A stretch of 64,000 nucleotides of DNA from Stackebrandtia albiflava (GTDB lineage: Bacteria; Actinomycetota; Actinomycetes; Mycobacteriales; Micromonosporaceae). The position numbers and the translations under genes were made by a program. The stretch spans positions 4,359 to 68,358 of the forward strand of contig NZ_VLLL01000005.1 of the NCBI RefSeq assembly GCF_007994225.1. The letters run 5' to 3'. The notes beneath the pieces were generated by a model. It was given only the letters and a program-made list of their open reading frames with translations, was not told the DNA's origin and ran no database searches. Of the stretch, positions 33,186 through 42,159 are shown in pieces. Numbering within the stretch: the stretch's first letter is position 1; the number at the start of each line of letters is the position of its first letter.

Positions 33186-33596
33186 ATGCCCCGTCGCGCA
33201 ACTGGAGTCCCACGGCTCGCCGCCGCCTCCCTCACGGCACTCGCCGGAACGCTGTGGTCGGGGAAGTGCGCCCTGTCCGCCGTGGTCGTCGTCGACATGT
33301 TCGACTCCGCCTTCCTCGTCGTCGCCCTGTTCTTCGTGGTACCCCTCGTCCTTCTGGGCGTGTACGCGGCGATCCTGATCGGCAGCGGGTACACGCTGTG
33401 GCGGCATCCCCATCACCGGGCGGCGTGGGGATGGTCGGCCGGCTGCCTCGTCGTCAGCCTCGGCCTGGCGGTGTGGCTGTTGCGGCCGCTCGGGATGACG
33501 GTGGTGTTGACGGTGTCGGCGGTGGCGCTGGTGATGCTGCCGGTGGCGCGGAGGTCCCTGGCGCCCATGGAATCGGTGGACACGTCGCGGCCCTGA
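33186..33596 (+). CDS. Hypothetical membrane protein
   Basis: 136 residues with three to four hydrophobic helices (about 12-30, 35-70, 80-95 and 98-115) and a basic N terminus. No family recognised. GAGGA lies about 10 nt before ATG 33186. The downstream gene starts 55 bp later under its own leaderless-type promoter. Confidence 0.65.
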   Translation: MPRRATGVPRLAAASLTALAGTLWSGKCALSAVVVVDMFDSAFLVVALFFVVPLVLLGVYAAILIGSGYTLWRHPHHRAAWGWSAGCLVVSLGLAVWLLRPLGMTVVLTVSAVALVMLPVARRSLAPMESVDTSRP

Positions 33597-33651
33597 ACGG
33601 TGCGACGCGCGGATGCGCCGCGATGTCGGTCGGTGGACGTAGCCTGACGCC

Positions 33652-34461
33652 ATGACGGAGTTCCACGACCAGGACCTCGGTGGCAGTCGGTTCGAGCGGG
33701 TGAACCTCGCCGACTCCCACTTCACACGGGTGCGTTTCACCGGAGCCGAGATGCGCGCGACCGACTTCACGGACGTGCGCATCGACGGCGCCATGTTCCA
33801 CGGTGCGCGTCTGCGCGGCGTGGAACTGGCCGGCGTCAGGATCGACGGTGACCTGCGCGACGTGGTCGTCAACGGCGTCGACATCGCGCCTCTTGTGGAG
33901 GCGGAGCTCGACCGGCGCATGCCCGACAGGGTCAGGATGCGGCCCGACGACGCCGAGGGTTTCCGGGAGGCGTGGTCGATCCTGGAACGACTGTGGGAGG
34001 AGACGGTCGCGCGGGCGAAGATGTTCCCCGAGGCCGATCTGCACCGGAGTGTGGACGGCGAGTGGTCGTTCGTCGAGACGTTGCGGCACCTGGGTTTCGC
34101 GACGGCGGCGTGGGTGGGCAGGGGGGTACTCGGCGAGTCGTCGCCGTGGCATCCGTGGGATCTGCCCTGGGACCAGGCGCCCGGCTGGGAGGGTATCCCG
34201 TGGGACCGTCGAGTGCGGCCGCCACTCGACGAGGTGCTGGCGTTGCGTGCCGAACGGCAGGCCATGGTCCGCGGCGTCCTGGCCTCGCTGACCGACGCGC
34301 GGCTGGCCGAGGAGGTCACCCGCACCGAGCCGGGCTGGCCCCGGTTGGAGGGCTTCCCGTTGAAGACCTGCCTGCGGATCGTGTTGAACGAGGAGTGGGA
34401 GCACCGCCGGTTCGCCGAACGCGACCTGTCCATTCTGGAAGGCGGCTCGGGCGCCGACTGA
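33652..34461 (+). CDS. Pentapeptide-repeat / DinB-like protein
   Basis: 269 residues. Residues 5-75 are pentapeptide repeats (SRFERVNLADSHFTRVRFTG, with A/D/N-L/F-x-x pattern). Residues 105-265 form a DinB-like four-helix bundle with a WSFVETLRHLGFATAAWV segment and final EEWEHRRFAERDL, where the histidines are the usual metal ligands of DinB/thiol-transferase-type proteins. TAGCCT ends 6 nt before ATG 33652. A mycothiol-dependent transferase is possible but unproven. Confidence 0.8.
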   Translation: MTEFHDQDLGGSRFERVNLADSHFTRVRFTGAEMRATDFTDVRIDGAMFHGARLRGVELAGVRIDGDLRDVVVNGVDIAPLVEAELDRRMPDRVRMRPDDAEGFREAWSILERLWEETVARAKMFPEADLHRSVDGEWSFVETLRHLGFATAAWVGRGVLGESSPWHPWDLPWDQAPGWEGIPWDRRVRPPLDEVLALRAERQAMVRGVLASLTDARLAEEVTRTEPGWPRLEGFPLKTCLRIVLNEEWEHRRFAERDLSILEGGSGAD

Positions 34462-34582
34462 CGACAGGGCCTGTTTGCCGTGATTCCGTTGCGCCGGCCG
34501 CGCCGGCCGCGCCGACGAGTGCGGCGGCGACGGCGAGCAGCACCGGGAGCCACCGTCTGGTATGGACGTATTTGGATTTCAT
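34316..34582 (-). CDS. Small secreted-type ORF, doubtful
   Basis: 88 residues if read to the first stop. Start ATG 34582 has GAGGA 7 nt upstream, and the first 30 residues make a good signal peptide (basic KSKYVHTRRW, then LPVLLAVAAALVGAAGAAGA). Downstream of about residue 42 the frame is antisense to the DinB-like gene and loses coding character, so the real product may be truncated or the gene broken. No family recognised. Confidence 0.3.
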   Translation of the reverse strand: MKSKYVHTRRWLPVLLAVAAALVGAAGAAGATESRQTGPVVSRRPSRLPEWTGRVRRTGGAPTPRSTRSAGRSSTGSPPTGASPARCG

Positions 34583-34900
34583 CGTGGTTCCTCGTGGTGA
34601 TGGGGACATGACGATGCCGGCGGTCCGGACGGGAGACGGCTCCCGTGTGGACCGGTCGGGTCGGGACGTTGGGAGGGGAGTGCGTCAGGCGGCTCTCACA
34701 TCGGCGTCATCGCGGCGTGCGGCGGTGCCGGCCCGGTGCCGTCGCGGCCGGGTCCTTCCGTGCGGATCGGATACCCCCTGCCGTTTGGCTGAGGTAAGGC
34801 TAAGCTAATTTGAGCCCCGATGCGTGCGGCGGCCTCGTGCCCCCACCCGGCCGTCCGCCGCACCCCCTCGACCCGACCCAGACGAAAAGTGGTGTGTGAC
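34462..34900. other. Intergenic region before the iron-uptake operon
   Basis: Apart from the doubtful minus-strand ORF starting at 34582, no gene is seen. The right end carries the IdeR box at 34790-34808. The first 60 bp contain a repeated CGCCGGCCG stretch (about 34493-34515) of unclear meaning. Confidence 0.5.
34790..34808 (+). promoter_or_regulatory. IdeR/DmdR1 iron box
   Basis: TGAGGTAAGGCTAAGCTAA matches the actinobacterial IdeR consensus TTAGGTTAGGCTAACCTAA at 16 of 19 positions. It lies about 90 bp before a siderophore-uptake operon, where iron-loaded IdeR would repress transcription. Confidence 0.85.
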
Positions 34901-35851
34901 GTGGCGAACCGAGCCAACCGGATCATCGCGGCGGCCGTCGGCGTGACGCTGCTCGCGGGTGTCGCCGCGTGCGGCGGATCGAGCGGCGAGGAGTCCTCCG
35001 GCGCCGACGGCTTCTCCGCCTCCGTCGACGGCGCCTACGGTGCCGTCGAGGTGCACGCGCGCCCCGAGCGGGTCGTCGCCCTCTCGTTGCAGGTGGCGGA
35101 GATCCTCGTCGAACTGGGAATTCAGCCGGTCGCGATCGCCTCCAGCCAGGACGAGATAAACGAGTTCTACCCGTGGCTCGACGGCGTGTTCACCGGCGAC
35201 CTCGACCCGGAACTGACCCCCAACTACGTCGCCGACCCCGAGGCCATCGGCTCCTACGAGCCCGACCTCGTCGTCGGCAACACCTGGACCGTCGCCGAGG
35301 ACGTGTACGCGCAGCTCGACGGTTTCGTGCCGACGTTCCCGGGCCTGGCCGAGGCCAACGACGACTGGGACGCCGTCGCCGTGGCACTCGGGGAGCTCAC
35401 CGGCACCGACGGGCAGGGCCTGGTGGACTCCGTCGCCGCCGAGTGCGCCGCCGCGCAGGAGAGACTCCCCGACCTGGTCGGAGGCACCTACCAGTACGTG
35501 GCCGCCGAGGAGGGCCAGTACCGGTTCGGCAACGGGAGCTGGCTGGAGTGCTTCGGCCTGGTGCCCGCCGACAACCAGGACAACACGCAGAGCACCGACG
35601 CCGCCGTGTCGGAGGAACTGCTCGACCAGCTCGACGCCGACGTCCTGGCGGTCTTCGACCGGATCGGCGCCCGCGCCGACATCGAGGCGGATCCCCGCTT
35701 CGAGGAACTGCCCTCCGCGACCTCCGGGGCGGTGCTGTGGCTGGACGCCCCGGTCGCCAACGCCACCAACAGTCCCGGCCCGTTGAGCCACGACTACTTC
35801 ATCGCGGAACTGCTCCCCGAACTCGAATCGGCCGCCGCCGAACAGGGCTGA
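34901..35851 (+). CDS. Siderophore ABC transporter, substrate-binding lipoprotein
   Basis: 316 residues. The signal peptide ends in a lipobox, TLLAGVAACGG, giving a lipid-anchored Cys. The rest has the class III binding-protein pattern (RVVALSLQVAEILVELGIQPVAIA, then PDLVVGNTWT). Delivers a ferric siderophore to the permease pair. The start may be GTG 34901 or GTG 34892; the ribosome-binding site is weak. First gene of a four-gene operon behind an IdeR box. Confidence 0.9.
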   Translation: MANRANRIIAAAVGVTLLAGVAACGGSSGEESSGADGFSASVDGAYGAVEVHARPERVVALSLQVAEILVELGIQPVAIASSQDEINEFYPWLDGVFTGDLDPELTPNYVADPEAIGSYEPDLVVGNTWTVAEDVYAQLDGFVPTFPGLAEANDDWDAVAVALGELTGTDGQGLVDSVAAECAAAQERLPDLVGGTYQYVAAEEGQYRFGNGSWLECFGLVPADNQDNTQSTDAAVSEELLDQLDADVLAVFDRIGARADIEADPRFEELPSATSGAVLWLDAPVANATNSPGPLSHDYFIAELLPELESAAAEQG

Positions 35852-35853
35852 CC

Positions 35854-36897
35854 GTGAACGCGTCCCGCACGGCACCGCCGCGCCCCGCCGACGGGGCGCG
35901 GCGCCGCGTCACCCGTTTCGGCGGACTACCGGTCGTGCTGGTGGCGCTGGCCGTCATGTGTGTCCTCAGCATCGCCCTGGGCGCCAAGTCGATCTCGCCG
36001 GTGACGGTGGTCGAGGCGGTGATCGGCACCGCGCCACCGGGTGAGGCGTTCGTGCTGTGGGAGCTGCGCGGCCCCCGCACCCTGCTGTGCCTGGCGGTCG
36101 GTGCGGCGCTGGGGGTCGCGGGGATGCTGGTGCAGGCCCTCACCCGCAATCCGTTGGCCGACCCGGGAATCCTCGGTGTCAATGCGGGAGCGGCGCTGCT
36201 GGTGGCCGTCGGCGTGGTGTTCCTCGGCCTCGACTCGATCGGCGAATACCGGTGGCTCGCCATCGCCGGAGCCCTGCTGGTCACGGTGCTGGTGTACCTC
36301 ATCGGCTCCGCCGGGCGCGGCCAGATCGACCCGGTCCGGCTCACCCTCGCCGGTGTCGCCGTCGCCGCGGTGCTGCAGGGCGTCATATCCGCACTCATGC
36401 TCAGCGACCCCCGCTCCTTCGACACGATGCGCAACTGGAACGCCGGCACCGTCGCCAGCCGCGAACTCGACATCCTGTGGTCGGTGCTTCCCCTGCTGGC
36501 GGTGGGGATGGCGGTCGCCGCGGCGGCGTCCCCGGCGTTGAACGCGATCGCGATGGGCGACGACGTCGCGGTGAGCCTGGGCGTCCCGGTCCGGGTGGTG
36601 CGGATCGCCGTGGTGGTCGCGGTGACCCTGCTGGCGGGCGGCGCGACGGCCGCCACCGGGCCGCTGGTGTTCATCGGGTTGATGGTGCCGCACATCGCGC
36701 GGGTGCTCGCCGGTCCCGACCAGCGCTGGGTGTTCCTGTACTCGCTGCTGATCGGCCCGATCCTGGTGCTGGCCGCCGACGTGCTGGGCCGGCTGGTGAT
36801 GCGGCCCGGTGAGATCCCGGTCGGCATCGTGACGTCGTTCGTGGGCGCGCCGGTCCTGATCGCGTTGATCCGGCGCCGCAGGGCGGTGGCGTCGTGA
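35854..36897 (+). CDS. Siderophore ABC transporter permease 1 (FecCD family)
   Basis: 347 residues, about nine to ten membrane helices. FecCD signatures: RGPRTLLCLAVGAALGVAGMLVQALTRNPLADPGILGVNAGAA near residues 70-115 and ATGPLVFIGLMVPHIARVLAGPD further on. Starts 2 bp after the binding-protein stop and overlaps the second permease by 4 bp; the two form the membrane channel. Confidence 0.93.
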   Translation: MNASRTAPPRPADGARRRVTRFGGLPVVLVALAVMCVLSIALGAKSISPVTVVEAVIGTAPPGEAFVLWELRGPRTLLCLAVGAALGVAGMLVQALTRNPLADPGILGVNAGAALLVAVGVVFLGLDSIGEYRWLAIAGALLVTVLVYLIGSAGRGQIDPVRLTLAGVAVAAVLQGVISALMLSDPRSFDTMRNWNAGTVASRELDILWSVLPLLAVGMAVAAAASPALNAIAMGDDVAVSLGVPVRVVRIAVVVAVTLLAGGATAATGPLVFIGLMVPHIARVLAGPDQRWVFLYSLLIGPILVLAADVLGRLVMRPGEIPVGIVTSFVGAPVLIALIRRRRAVAS

Positions 36898-37949
36898 CGG
36901 TTTCGCGCAGACCCGTGGTCGGTGCGCCCGCCTGGCGGTTGCGGGCCGGACCGGTCCGGCTGCGCGTGCGTCGCCGCACCGTGTGGGTCTGCGCCGCCGC
37001 AGTCGTGGCCTGCCTGATGTTGGCGACGGCGGCGCTGATGCTCGGCCGGCTCCCCCTCGGAGTCGGGGACGTGCTGGCCGTCCTCACCGGACAGACCGAC
37101 GGATTCCACCGCACGGTGGTGCTGGAATGGCGGGCACCGCGCGCCGTGGCGGCCGTCGTGTTCGGTGCCGCCCTGGGTGTCGCGGGCGCGATGTTCCAGT
37201 CCATCACCCGAAACGCCCTCGCCAGTCCCGACGTGCTCGGCGTCTCCACCGGTGCCTACACCGGCGCGCTGTTGATGATGATCGTCGCCGGTGGCGGCAC
37301 CGCGGCCGCGGCCGGTGGCGCGCTGGTGGGCGCGGTCGCGGCCTCGGCGGCGGTGTACCTGTTGGCGTTCCGGAGTGGAGTGCAGGGGAACCGGCTCGTG
37401 ATCGTGGGGATCGCGGTGACGGCGATGCTCACGTCGTTCAACACCTGGCTGATCCTGGCCGCCGAACTCGACGCCGCGGTGAGCGCGGCGGTGTGGGGAC
37501 AGGGCGACCTGTCGGGGGCCGCGTGGGGTGGCACCGCCCCGGGCGTCGCCGTCATCGCCGTACTGCTGCTGACGGCGACGCTGCTCGCGCCGGGCCTGCG
37601 GCAACTCGACCTCGGCGACGACGCCGCCGCCGGGTCGGGTGTGGCGGTCGAACGGACCCGGCTGCGCGTCATGGCCGTCGCGGTGGGCCTGACCGCGGTC
37701 GTGACGGCGCTGGCCGGTCCGGTCGCGTTCATCGCGTTGGCCGCGCCGCAGATCGCCCGCCGGGTGATGCGGGCGCCGGGGGTCCCGCTCGCGGGCGCGG
37801 CCGTGTTCGGGGCGGTGCTGCTGCTCGTCTCCGACCTGGTGGCGCAGCACGTGGTGCCGACAGTGTTGCCGGTCGGCATCGTCACCGTCGTCGTCGGCGG
37901 TTCGTACCTGGTGTGGCTGTTGATCGAGGAAGCGAGGAGACGGCTGTGA
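36894..37949 (+). CDS. Siderophore ABC transporter permease 2 (FecCD family)
   Basis: 351 residues. FecCD signatures WRAPRAVAAVVFGAALGVAGAMFQSITRNALASPDVLGVSTGA and LAGPVAFIALAAPQIARRVM. Pairs with permease 1. Its GTG start overlaps permease 1 and its stop overlaps the ATPase start, each by 4 bp. Confidence 0.93.
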   Translation: MTVSRRPVVGAPAWRLRAGPVRLRVRRRTVWVCAAAVVACLMLATAALMLGRLPLGVGDVLAVLTGQTDGFHRTVVLEWRAPRAVAAVVFGAALGVAGAMFQSITRNALASPDVLGVSTGAYTGALLMMIVAGGGTAAAAGGALVGAVAASAAVYLLAFRSGVQGNRLVIVGIAVTAMLTSFNTWLILAAELDAAVSAAVWGQGDLSGAAWGGTAPGVAVIAVLLLTATLLAPGLRQLDLGDDAAAGSGVAVERTRLRVMAVAVGLTAVVTALAGPVAFIALAAPQIARRVMRAPGVPLAGAAVFGAVLLLVSDLVAQHVVPTVLPVGIVTVVVGGSYLVWLLIEEARRRL

Positions 37950-38785
37950 CATCCGCCGAGCAGATGACCGCCCCCATCGAGGTGTCCGTGCCGGGCGCGT
38001 CGAGGCTGCGGGCCGTCGAGGTCACCACCGGGTACGAGGGCCGGGTGGTGTCACGTGACCTGTCCGTGGACGTCCCCGACGGTGGTTTCACCGTCATCGT
38101 GGGCCCCAACGCCTGCGGGAAGTCCACACTGCTCCGTACGCTCGCGCGGCTGCTGCGGCCGGCGGCGGGCCGGGTGCTGCTGGACGGCCGGGACATCTCC
38201 GAATACCCGACGAAGCAGGTGGCGCGGCGGCTCGGCCTGCTGCCGCAGTCGTCGATCGCGCCCGACGACATCACCGTCGGGGACCTGGTCGCGCGCGGCC
38301 GGTTCCCGCACCAGGGCCTCCTGCGACAGTGGACCGACGCCGACGAGCGCGCGGTCGTGGACGCCCTGGAGGCCACCGGACTGACGGACCTGTCGTCGCA
38401 CCCGGTGGACCGGCTCTCCGGCGGGCAGCGGCAACGGGCGTGGGTCGCGATGGTGTTGGCGCAGCAGACCGAACTGGTGCTGTTGGACGAGCCCACCACC
38501 TTCCTCGACATAGCCCACCAGGTGGAGTTGCTGGACCTGTTCACCGCGCTGCACCGCGACGGCCGGACCCTGGTGGCGGTACTGCACGACCTGAACCAGG
38601 CCGCCCGGTACGCCACGCACCTGATCGCCATGCGGGACGGCCGGGTGGTCGCCGAGGGACCGCCCGGCGAGGTCGTCACCGCCGCGCTCGTGGAGGACGT
38701 GTTCGGCCTGCCCTGCGTCGTCGCGCCCGACCCGGTGACGGGAACGCCCGCGGTGTTTCCCAAGGCGGGGCCGAGGGCCGGCTGA
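37946..38785 (+). CDS. Siderophore ABC transporter ATPase (FepC-like)
   Basis: 279 residues. Walker A VGPNACGKSTLL, the Q-loop region LLPQSSIAPDDITV, signature RLSGGQRQRAWVAMVLAQ, Walker B LVLLDEPTTFLDI and H-loop VLHDLNQAARYATH give the FepC/FhuC type. Powers ferric-siderophore import through the two FecCD permeases. GTG 37946 overlaps the permease stop. Confidence 0.95.
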   Translation: MTSAEQMTAPIEVSVPGASRLRAVEVTTGYEGRVVSRDLSVDVPDGGFTVIVGPNACGKSTLLRTLARLLRPAAGRVLLDGRDISEYPTKQVARRLGLLPQSSIAPDDITVGDLVARGRFPHQGLLRQWTDADERAVVDALEATGLTDLSSHPVDRLSGGQRQRAWVAMVLAQQTELVLLDEPTTFLDIAHQVELLDLFTALHRDGRTLVAVLHDLNQAARYATHLIAMRDGRVVAEGPPGEVVTAALVEDVFGLPCVVAPDPVTGTPAVFPKAGPRAG

Positions 38786-38799
38786 CGGCGGGTTGTTCA

Positions 38800-39540
38800 A
38801 TGGGAGACATGACTGACTCCTCCGCCGCGCGACTCGGTCATCCCGGCCGGTACTGGAACGCCGTCGTGCCGTTCCCCTCCCGCCCCGAGATCCCCCGCGA
38901 ACCACCGGACCTGACCGACGCCGGCACCTTCGCGGCGCGGGCCGAGCTGCGCGACCCGCGTTGGTTCGTCCCGGGACTGCTGCTGGCCCTGGCGGTGTTC
39001 GCCGGCTGGTTCTCGACGGTGCCGGGTTCCGGGTTCCCGTCGACACCCGAGACGCGCCGGGTGGTCCTGATCGTCCTGGCGATCGTGCTCGCGGTGGCCG
39101 CCGTGGCCGTGTGGCTGTGGGACGTGTCGACCCGGCGGGAGGCGATCCGGTCGGCACACGCGGCGTTCCTGCGGCGGGGATTCGTCGTGGAGGCGCATGT
39201 GACACCCCTGAACGTCGGCGACGAGTCGGTGCAGTGGGCGTGGCTGCTGCTCGACACCCGACTGCCCGGGGAACGGCGCGACCACCTGTACGCGGCCTTC
39301 GACGGCTGGCTCGCGGACGTGTCGAACGACCGGGACACGCACCGGGAGGTCGCGGCGATGGTCCGGGCGGCGGGCAAGGTGCCGGGGGAACGGCTGTTCG
39401 GCCCCGAGGGTGCCGGCGCCTACCTGGTGGGGCCGTTGCGCAGACGCGATCACCACATCCTGCTGCCGTCGCGGCGAGAGGACCGCGAGACGGCGGCCGT
39501 CGACCGTTCCTGGCGGATCGTGCCGGTGCGGTACACCTAG
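38800..39540 (+). CDS. Hypothetical membrane protein
   Basis: 246 residues (243 from ATG 38809). Two adjacent membrane helices at about residues 55-75 and 88-108, followed by a soluble C-terminal domain with an FLRRGFVVEAHVTPLNVGDESVQWAWLLLD segment. No family recognised. Follows the siderophore operon by 14 bp but is probably functionally separate. Confidence 0.65.
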   Translation: MGDMTDSSAARLGHPGRYWNAVVPFPSRPEIPREPPDLTDAGTFAARAELRDPRWFVPGLLLALAVFAGWFSTVPGSGFPSTPETRRVVLIVLAIVLAVAAVAVWLWDVSTRREAIRSAHAAFLRRGFVVEAHVTPLNVGDESVQWAWLLLDTRLPGERRDHLYAAFDGWLADVSNDRDTHREVAAMVRAAGKVPGERLFGPEGAGAYLVGPLRRRDHHILLPSRREDRETAAVDRSWRIVPVRYT

Positions 39541-39562
39541 AGGCCGTCGGCCCGTCCGCGCC

Positions 39563-40594
39563 CTACCGGCGGAACTCGACCGTCACATGTGGATCGAGTG
39601 CCCGCAGGAAGTCCTCCGCGTCGAACATCGCGCCGGCCGAGGCCACTCCGACGGCCCGTGTCCGGCCACTGAGGACCCGGATGGCCGCCTCCACCACCAG
39701 GGGAGCCGTGATCGCGTAGATGTCGCGGCCGCGAGCCGTCGCCCGGCGCTCCCGGCCGCCCGCGCGCACCACCACGTCCACGGTGAAGGTCTGATCGGAC
39801 CGTCCCGACTCGTCGGCGGCCTCCGGAGCGGGCGTGTCGGCGTCGGCCAACTCCGCCGCGGCCGACACGCTCATGTGGGTGCGGACCACCGGCACGTCCA
39901 CGTGACTGGGGATCGTCACCACGTCGGCCATGCTGAACTCCGCGAACACCTCCCGGGAACCGGTCGGCGCCGGGAAGTCCCACGTCCGGGTCACCGACGG
40001 CGCGTCGTGGTACTCCAACGTCCCACCGGAGAACCGGACCCGCCGCCCGCCACGCCGCCGGTGCGACACCTCACCGGCCGCCCGGGTGCCCGGAGTCGGG
40101 TGCCAGCCACTCAACCCGTACGCCACGTCGATCTCGTCGGCGGAGGTCCAGTCCGCCATGGCGGCCGTCGCCAACAGGTCACCGAGCCCGCCGTAGAACG
40201 CCATCGCCGGCACCACCGGCACCCCCGCGTCGCGGGCGGCCTCGGCGTGCACCGCGAAGGTGTCCGCGTTGGCCTCGATCTCGGCCGCCACGTCGAGATA
40301 CGGGATCCCGGCGCGCAACGCCGCCGCGACCAACGGGCCCGCCGTCACCGCGAACGGTCCCGCGCAGTTGATGACGGCCGCCGCACCGGCGAGCGCCCGG
40401 TCCAGGGCCGCCGCGTCGTCCGCGGCGGCGGCCCGCACCGTCACGCCCTCCCACTCCCGTGCCGCCTCCGTCAGCCGGGCGGCGTCCCGGCCGGAGGCGA
40501 TGACGGCCACGCCCCTCCTCCGGAGCTCGGCGACGACGAACCGGCCGGTGTGACCGGTGGCCCCGTAGACCACCACTGCGGCATCCGTGTTCAT
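39563..40594 (-). CDS. Saccharopine-dehydrogenase-like NAD(P)-binding protein
   Basis: 343 residues. N-terminal Rossmann motif VVVYGATGHTGRFVVAELRRRG followed by VINCAGPFAVTAGPLVAAALRAGIPYLDVAAE, the core of the saccharopine dehydrogenase NADP-binding family (trans-acting enoyl-reductase-like members included). Substrate unknown. GGGAG lies 5 nt before ATG 40594. Divergent from the GlxA-type regulator, 96 bp away, which likely controls it. Confidence 0.85.
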   Translation of the reverse strand: MNTDAAVVVYGATGHTGRFVVAELRRRGVAVIASGRDAARLTEAAREWEGVTVRAAAADDAAALDRALAGAAAVINCAGPFAVTAGPLVAAALRAGIPYLDVAAEIEANADTFAVHAEAARDAGVPVVPAMAFYGGLGDLLATAAMADWTSADEIDVAYGLSGWHPTPGTRAAGEVSHRRRGGRRVRFSGGTLEYHDAPSVTRTWDFPAPTGSREVFAEFSMADVVTIPSHVDVPVVRTHMSVSAAAELADADTPAPEAADESGRSDQTFTVDVVVRAGGRERRATARGRDIYAITAPLVVEAAIRVLSGRTRAVGVASAGAMFDAEDFLRALDPHVTVEFRR

Positions 40595-40690
40595 GTTTTC
40601 TCCCATCTCGAAGTGCGACGGGTCCAAGTCTCGCGGGCGCGACCGTCCTCCGGTCTCGGCCGGAACGCCAACATGCGTACAGTTTCGGAC

Positions 40691-41635
40691 ATGCACACCG
40701 TCGTGTTGCCCACCGTGGGCCACCTGTTGCACTTCGAGATGGCCGTCGCCTGCGAGATCTTCGGCAACCCGCCACGCGACGCCGTCGACGACTGGTACGA
40801 CCTGCGGATCTGCGGCCCCGCACCGGTGCGGGTCGGCCCGTTCACCGTCGAACCCGACGGCGGCCTGGACCTGTTGGCGCAGGCCGACACCGTGATCGTC
40901 CCCGCCTGCGCCGACGTGGACGCACCGCTCCCACCCGAACTCGTCGAGGCGGTGCGGGCCGCGCACGACGCGGGCGCCCGCGTCGCCTCACTGTGCACCG
41001 GCGCGTTCGTACTCGGCGCCGCCGGACTGCTGGACGGCCGCCACGCCACCACCCACTGGGCGCACACGGCGGAACTGAGCGCCCGGCACCCGGCCGCCGT
41101 CGTCGACCAGGACGTCCTCTACACCGACAACGGGTCCGTACTGACCGCCGCCGGCAAGGCCGCCGCCGTGGACCTGTGCCTGCACCTGGTGCAGCGCGAC
41201 CACGGCGCCGCCGTCGCCAACACCGTCGCCCGGCGGCTCGTCGTGCCACCGCACCGCTCCGGCGGCCAGGCGCAGTTCGTGGCCACACCGGTGCAGACCG
41301 ACCGCGACCACCTCCTCGCCGACCTGCTCGACTGGGCACGCAGAAGGCTCGACCGGCCGTTGACCGTCACCGACATGGCACGCCACGCCAACATGAGCCC
41401 CCGCAACCTGACCCGCCACTTCCACGCCGTCACCGGACAGACCCCGTTGCGCTGGCTGCTGGCGGAACGGGTCCGGCGCGCCCGGGAACTGTTGGAGGGC
41501 ACCGACCAGAGCGTGGTGGCGGTCGCCGTCGCCACCGGCATGGGCACGGCCACGACGCTGCGCCGCCAGTTCAAGCGGGTCGTCGGCGTCTCACCCGACA
41601 CCTACCGGCGTACCTTCCGCACCACGGCGGCCTGA
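40691..41635 (+). CDS. GlxA-type AraC-family regulator (DJ-1/PfpI domain plus AraC)
   Basis: 314 residues. Residues 1-165 are a DJ-1/PfpI-like domain with the nucleophile-elbow-like ASLCTGAFVLGAAGLLDGRHATTHW. Residues 210-310 are an AraC DNA-binding domain (TVTDMARHANMSPRNLTRHFHAVTGQTPLRWL and VVAVAVATGMGTATTLRRQFKRVVGVSP). ATG 40691 lies 7 nt after TACAGT; ATG 40673 is in frame. Probably activates the divergent dehydrogenase-like gene. Confidence 0.9.
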   Translation: MHTVVLPTVGHLLHFEMAVACEIFGNPPRDAVDDWYDLRICGPAPVRVGPFTVEPDGGLDLLAQADTVIVPACADVDAPLPPELVEAVRAAHDAGARVASLCTGAFVLGAAGLLDGRHATTHWAHTAELSARHPAAVVDQDVLYTDNGSVLTAAGKAAAVDLCLHLVQRDHGAAVANTVARRLVVPPHRSGGQAQFVATPVQTDRDHLLADLLDWARRRLDRPLTVTDMARHANMSPRNLTRHFHAVTGQTPLRWLLAERVRRARELLEGTDQSVVAVAVATGMGTATTLRRQFKRVVGVSPDTYRRTFRTTAA

Positions 41636-41678
41636 CGACGTCCGGGGACCGGCCCGGACCCTGTGACACCATCGCCTG

Positions 41679-42083
41679 ATGCTGCAACTCACCGATTTCA
41701 TCATCGACTGCCCCGACCCGATGAGGCTGGCCGCCTTCTACGCCGAGGTGACCGGCCGCCCGGTCAAGCCCGACAGCCACGACCACTGGGCGGGCATCCG
41801 GTTCGGTGCGATCGAGTTGGCCTTCCAGCGGGTGAACGACTACCGCGCGCCGAACTGGCCGGACGACGAACACCCCAAGCAGTACCACCTCGACTTCGAA
41901 GTGGACGAGTTCGCGCCCGAACAGCGCCGCGTCGTCGCGCTCGGCGCGACACTGCGGAAGGACTTCGTCGGACCGGAGGGCTACGGCTGGCAGGTCTACA
42001 CCGACCCGATCGGGCACCCCTTCTGCCTGTGCCGCAACAAGGGCGTCGTCTGGAACGACGGCGAGGTGGTGTGGCAGCGGTGA
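41679..42083 (+). CDS. VOC-family (glyoxalase-like) protein
   Basis: 134 residues of two beta-alpha-beta-beta-beta modules: LTDFIIDCPDPMRLAAFYAEVTGRP and QYHLDFEVDEFAPEQRRVVALGA, then DPIGHPFCLC. This is the glyoxalase/bleomycin-resistance fold typical of small actinobacterial VOC proteins. Function unknown; metal ligands are not certain. Confidence 0.85.
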   Translation: MLQLTDFIIDCPDPMRLAAFYAEVTGRPVKPDSHDHWAGIRFGAIELAFQRVNDYRAPNWPDDEHPKQYHLDFEVDEFAPEQRRVVALGATLRKDFVGPEGYGWQVYTDPIGHPFCLCRNKGVVWNDGEVVWQR

Positions 42084-42159
42084 CCGGCGCCATTCCGGCC
42101 GGTCACACCGGGCCGGATGTCGGTGGCGTCGCGGCGCCCGGAGTGGGACACTCTCCGGC

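Noticed and set aside
35799..37952. 717-codon minus-strand frame over the siderophore permeases
   Set aside because: Opposite strand of clear FecCD permease genes with Walker/FecCD motifs in the other direction; sequence is low complexity.
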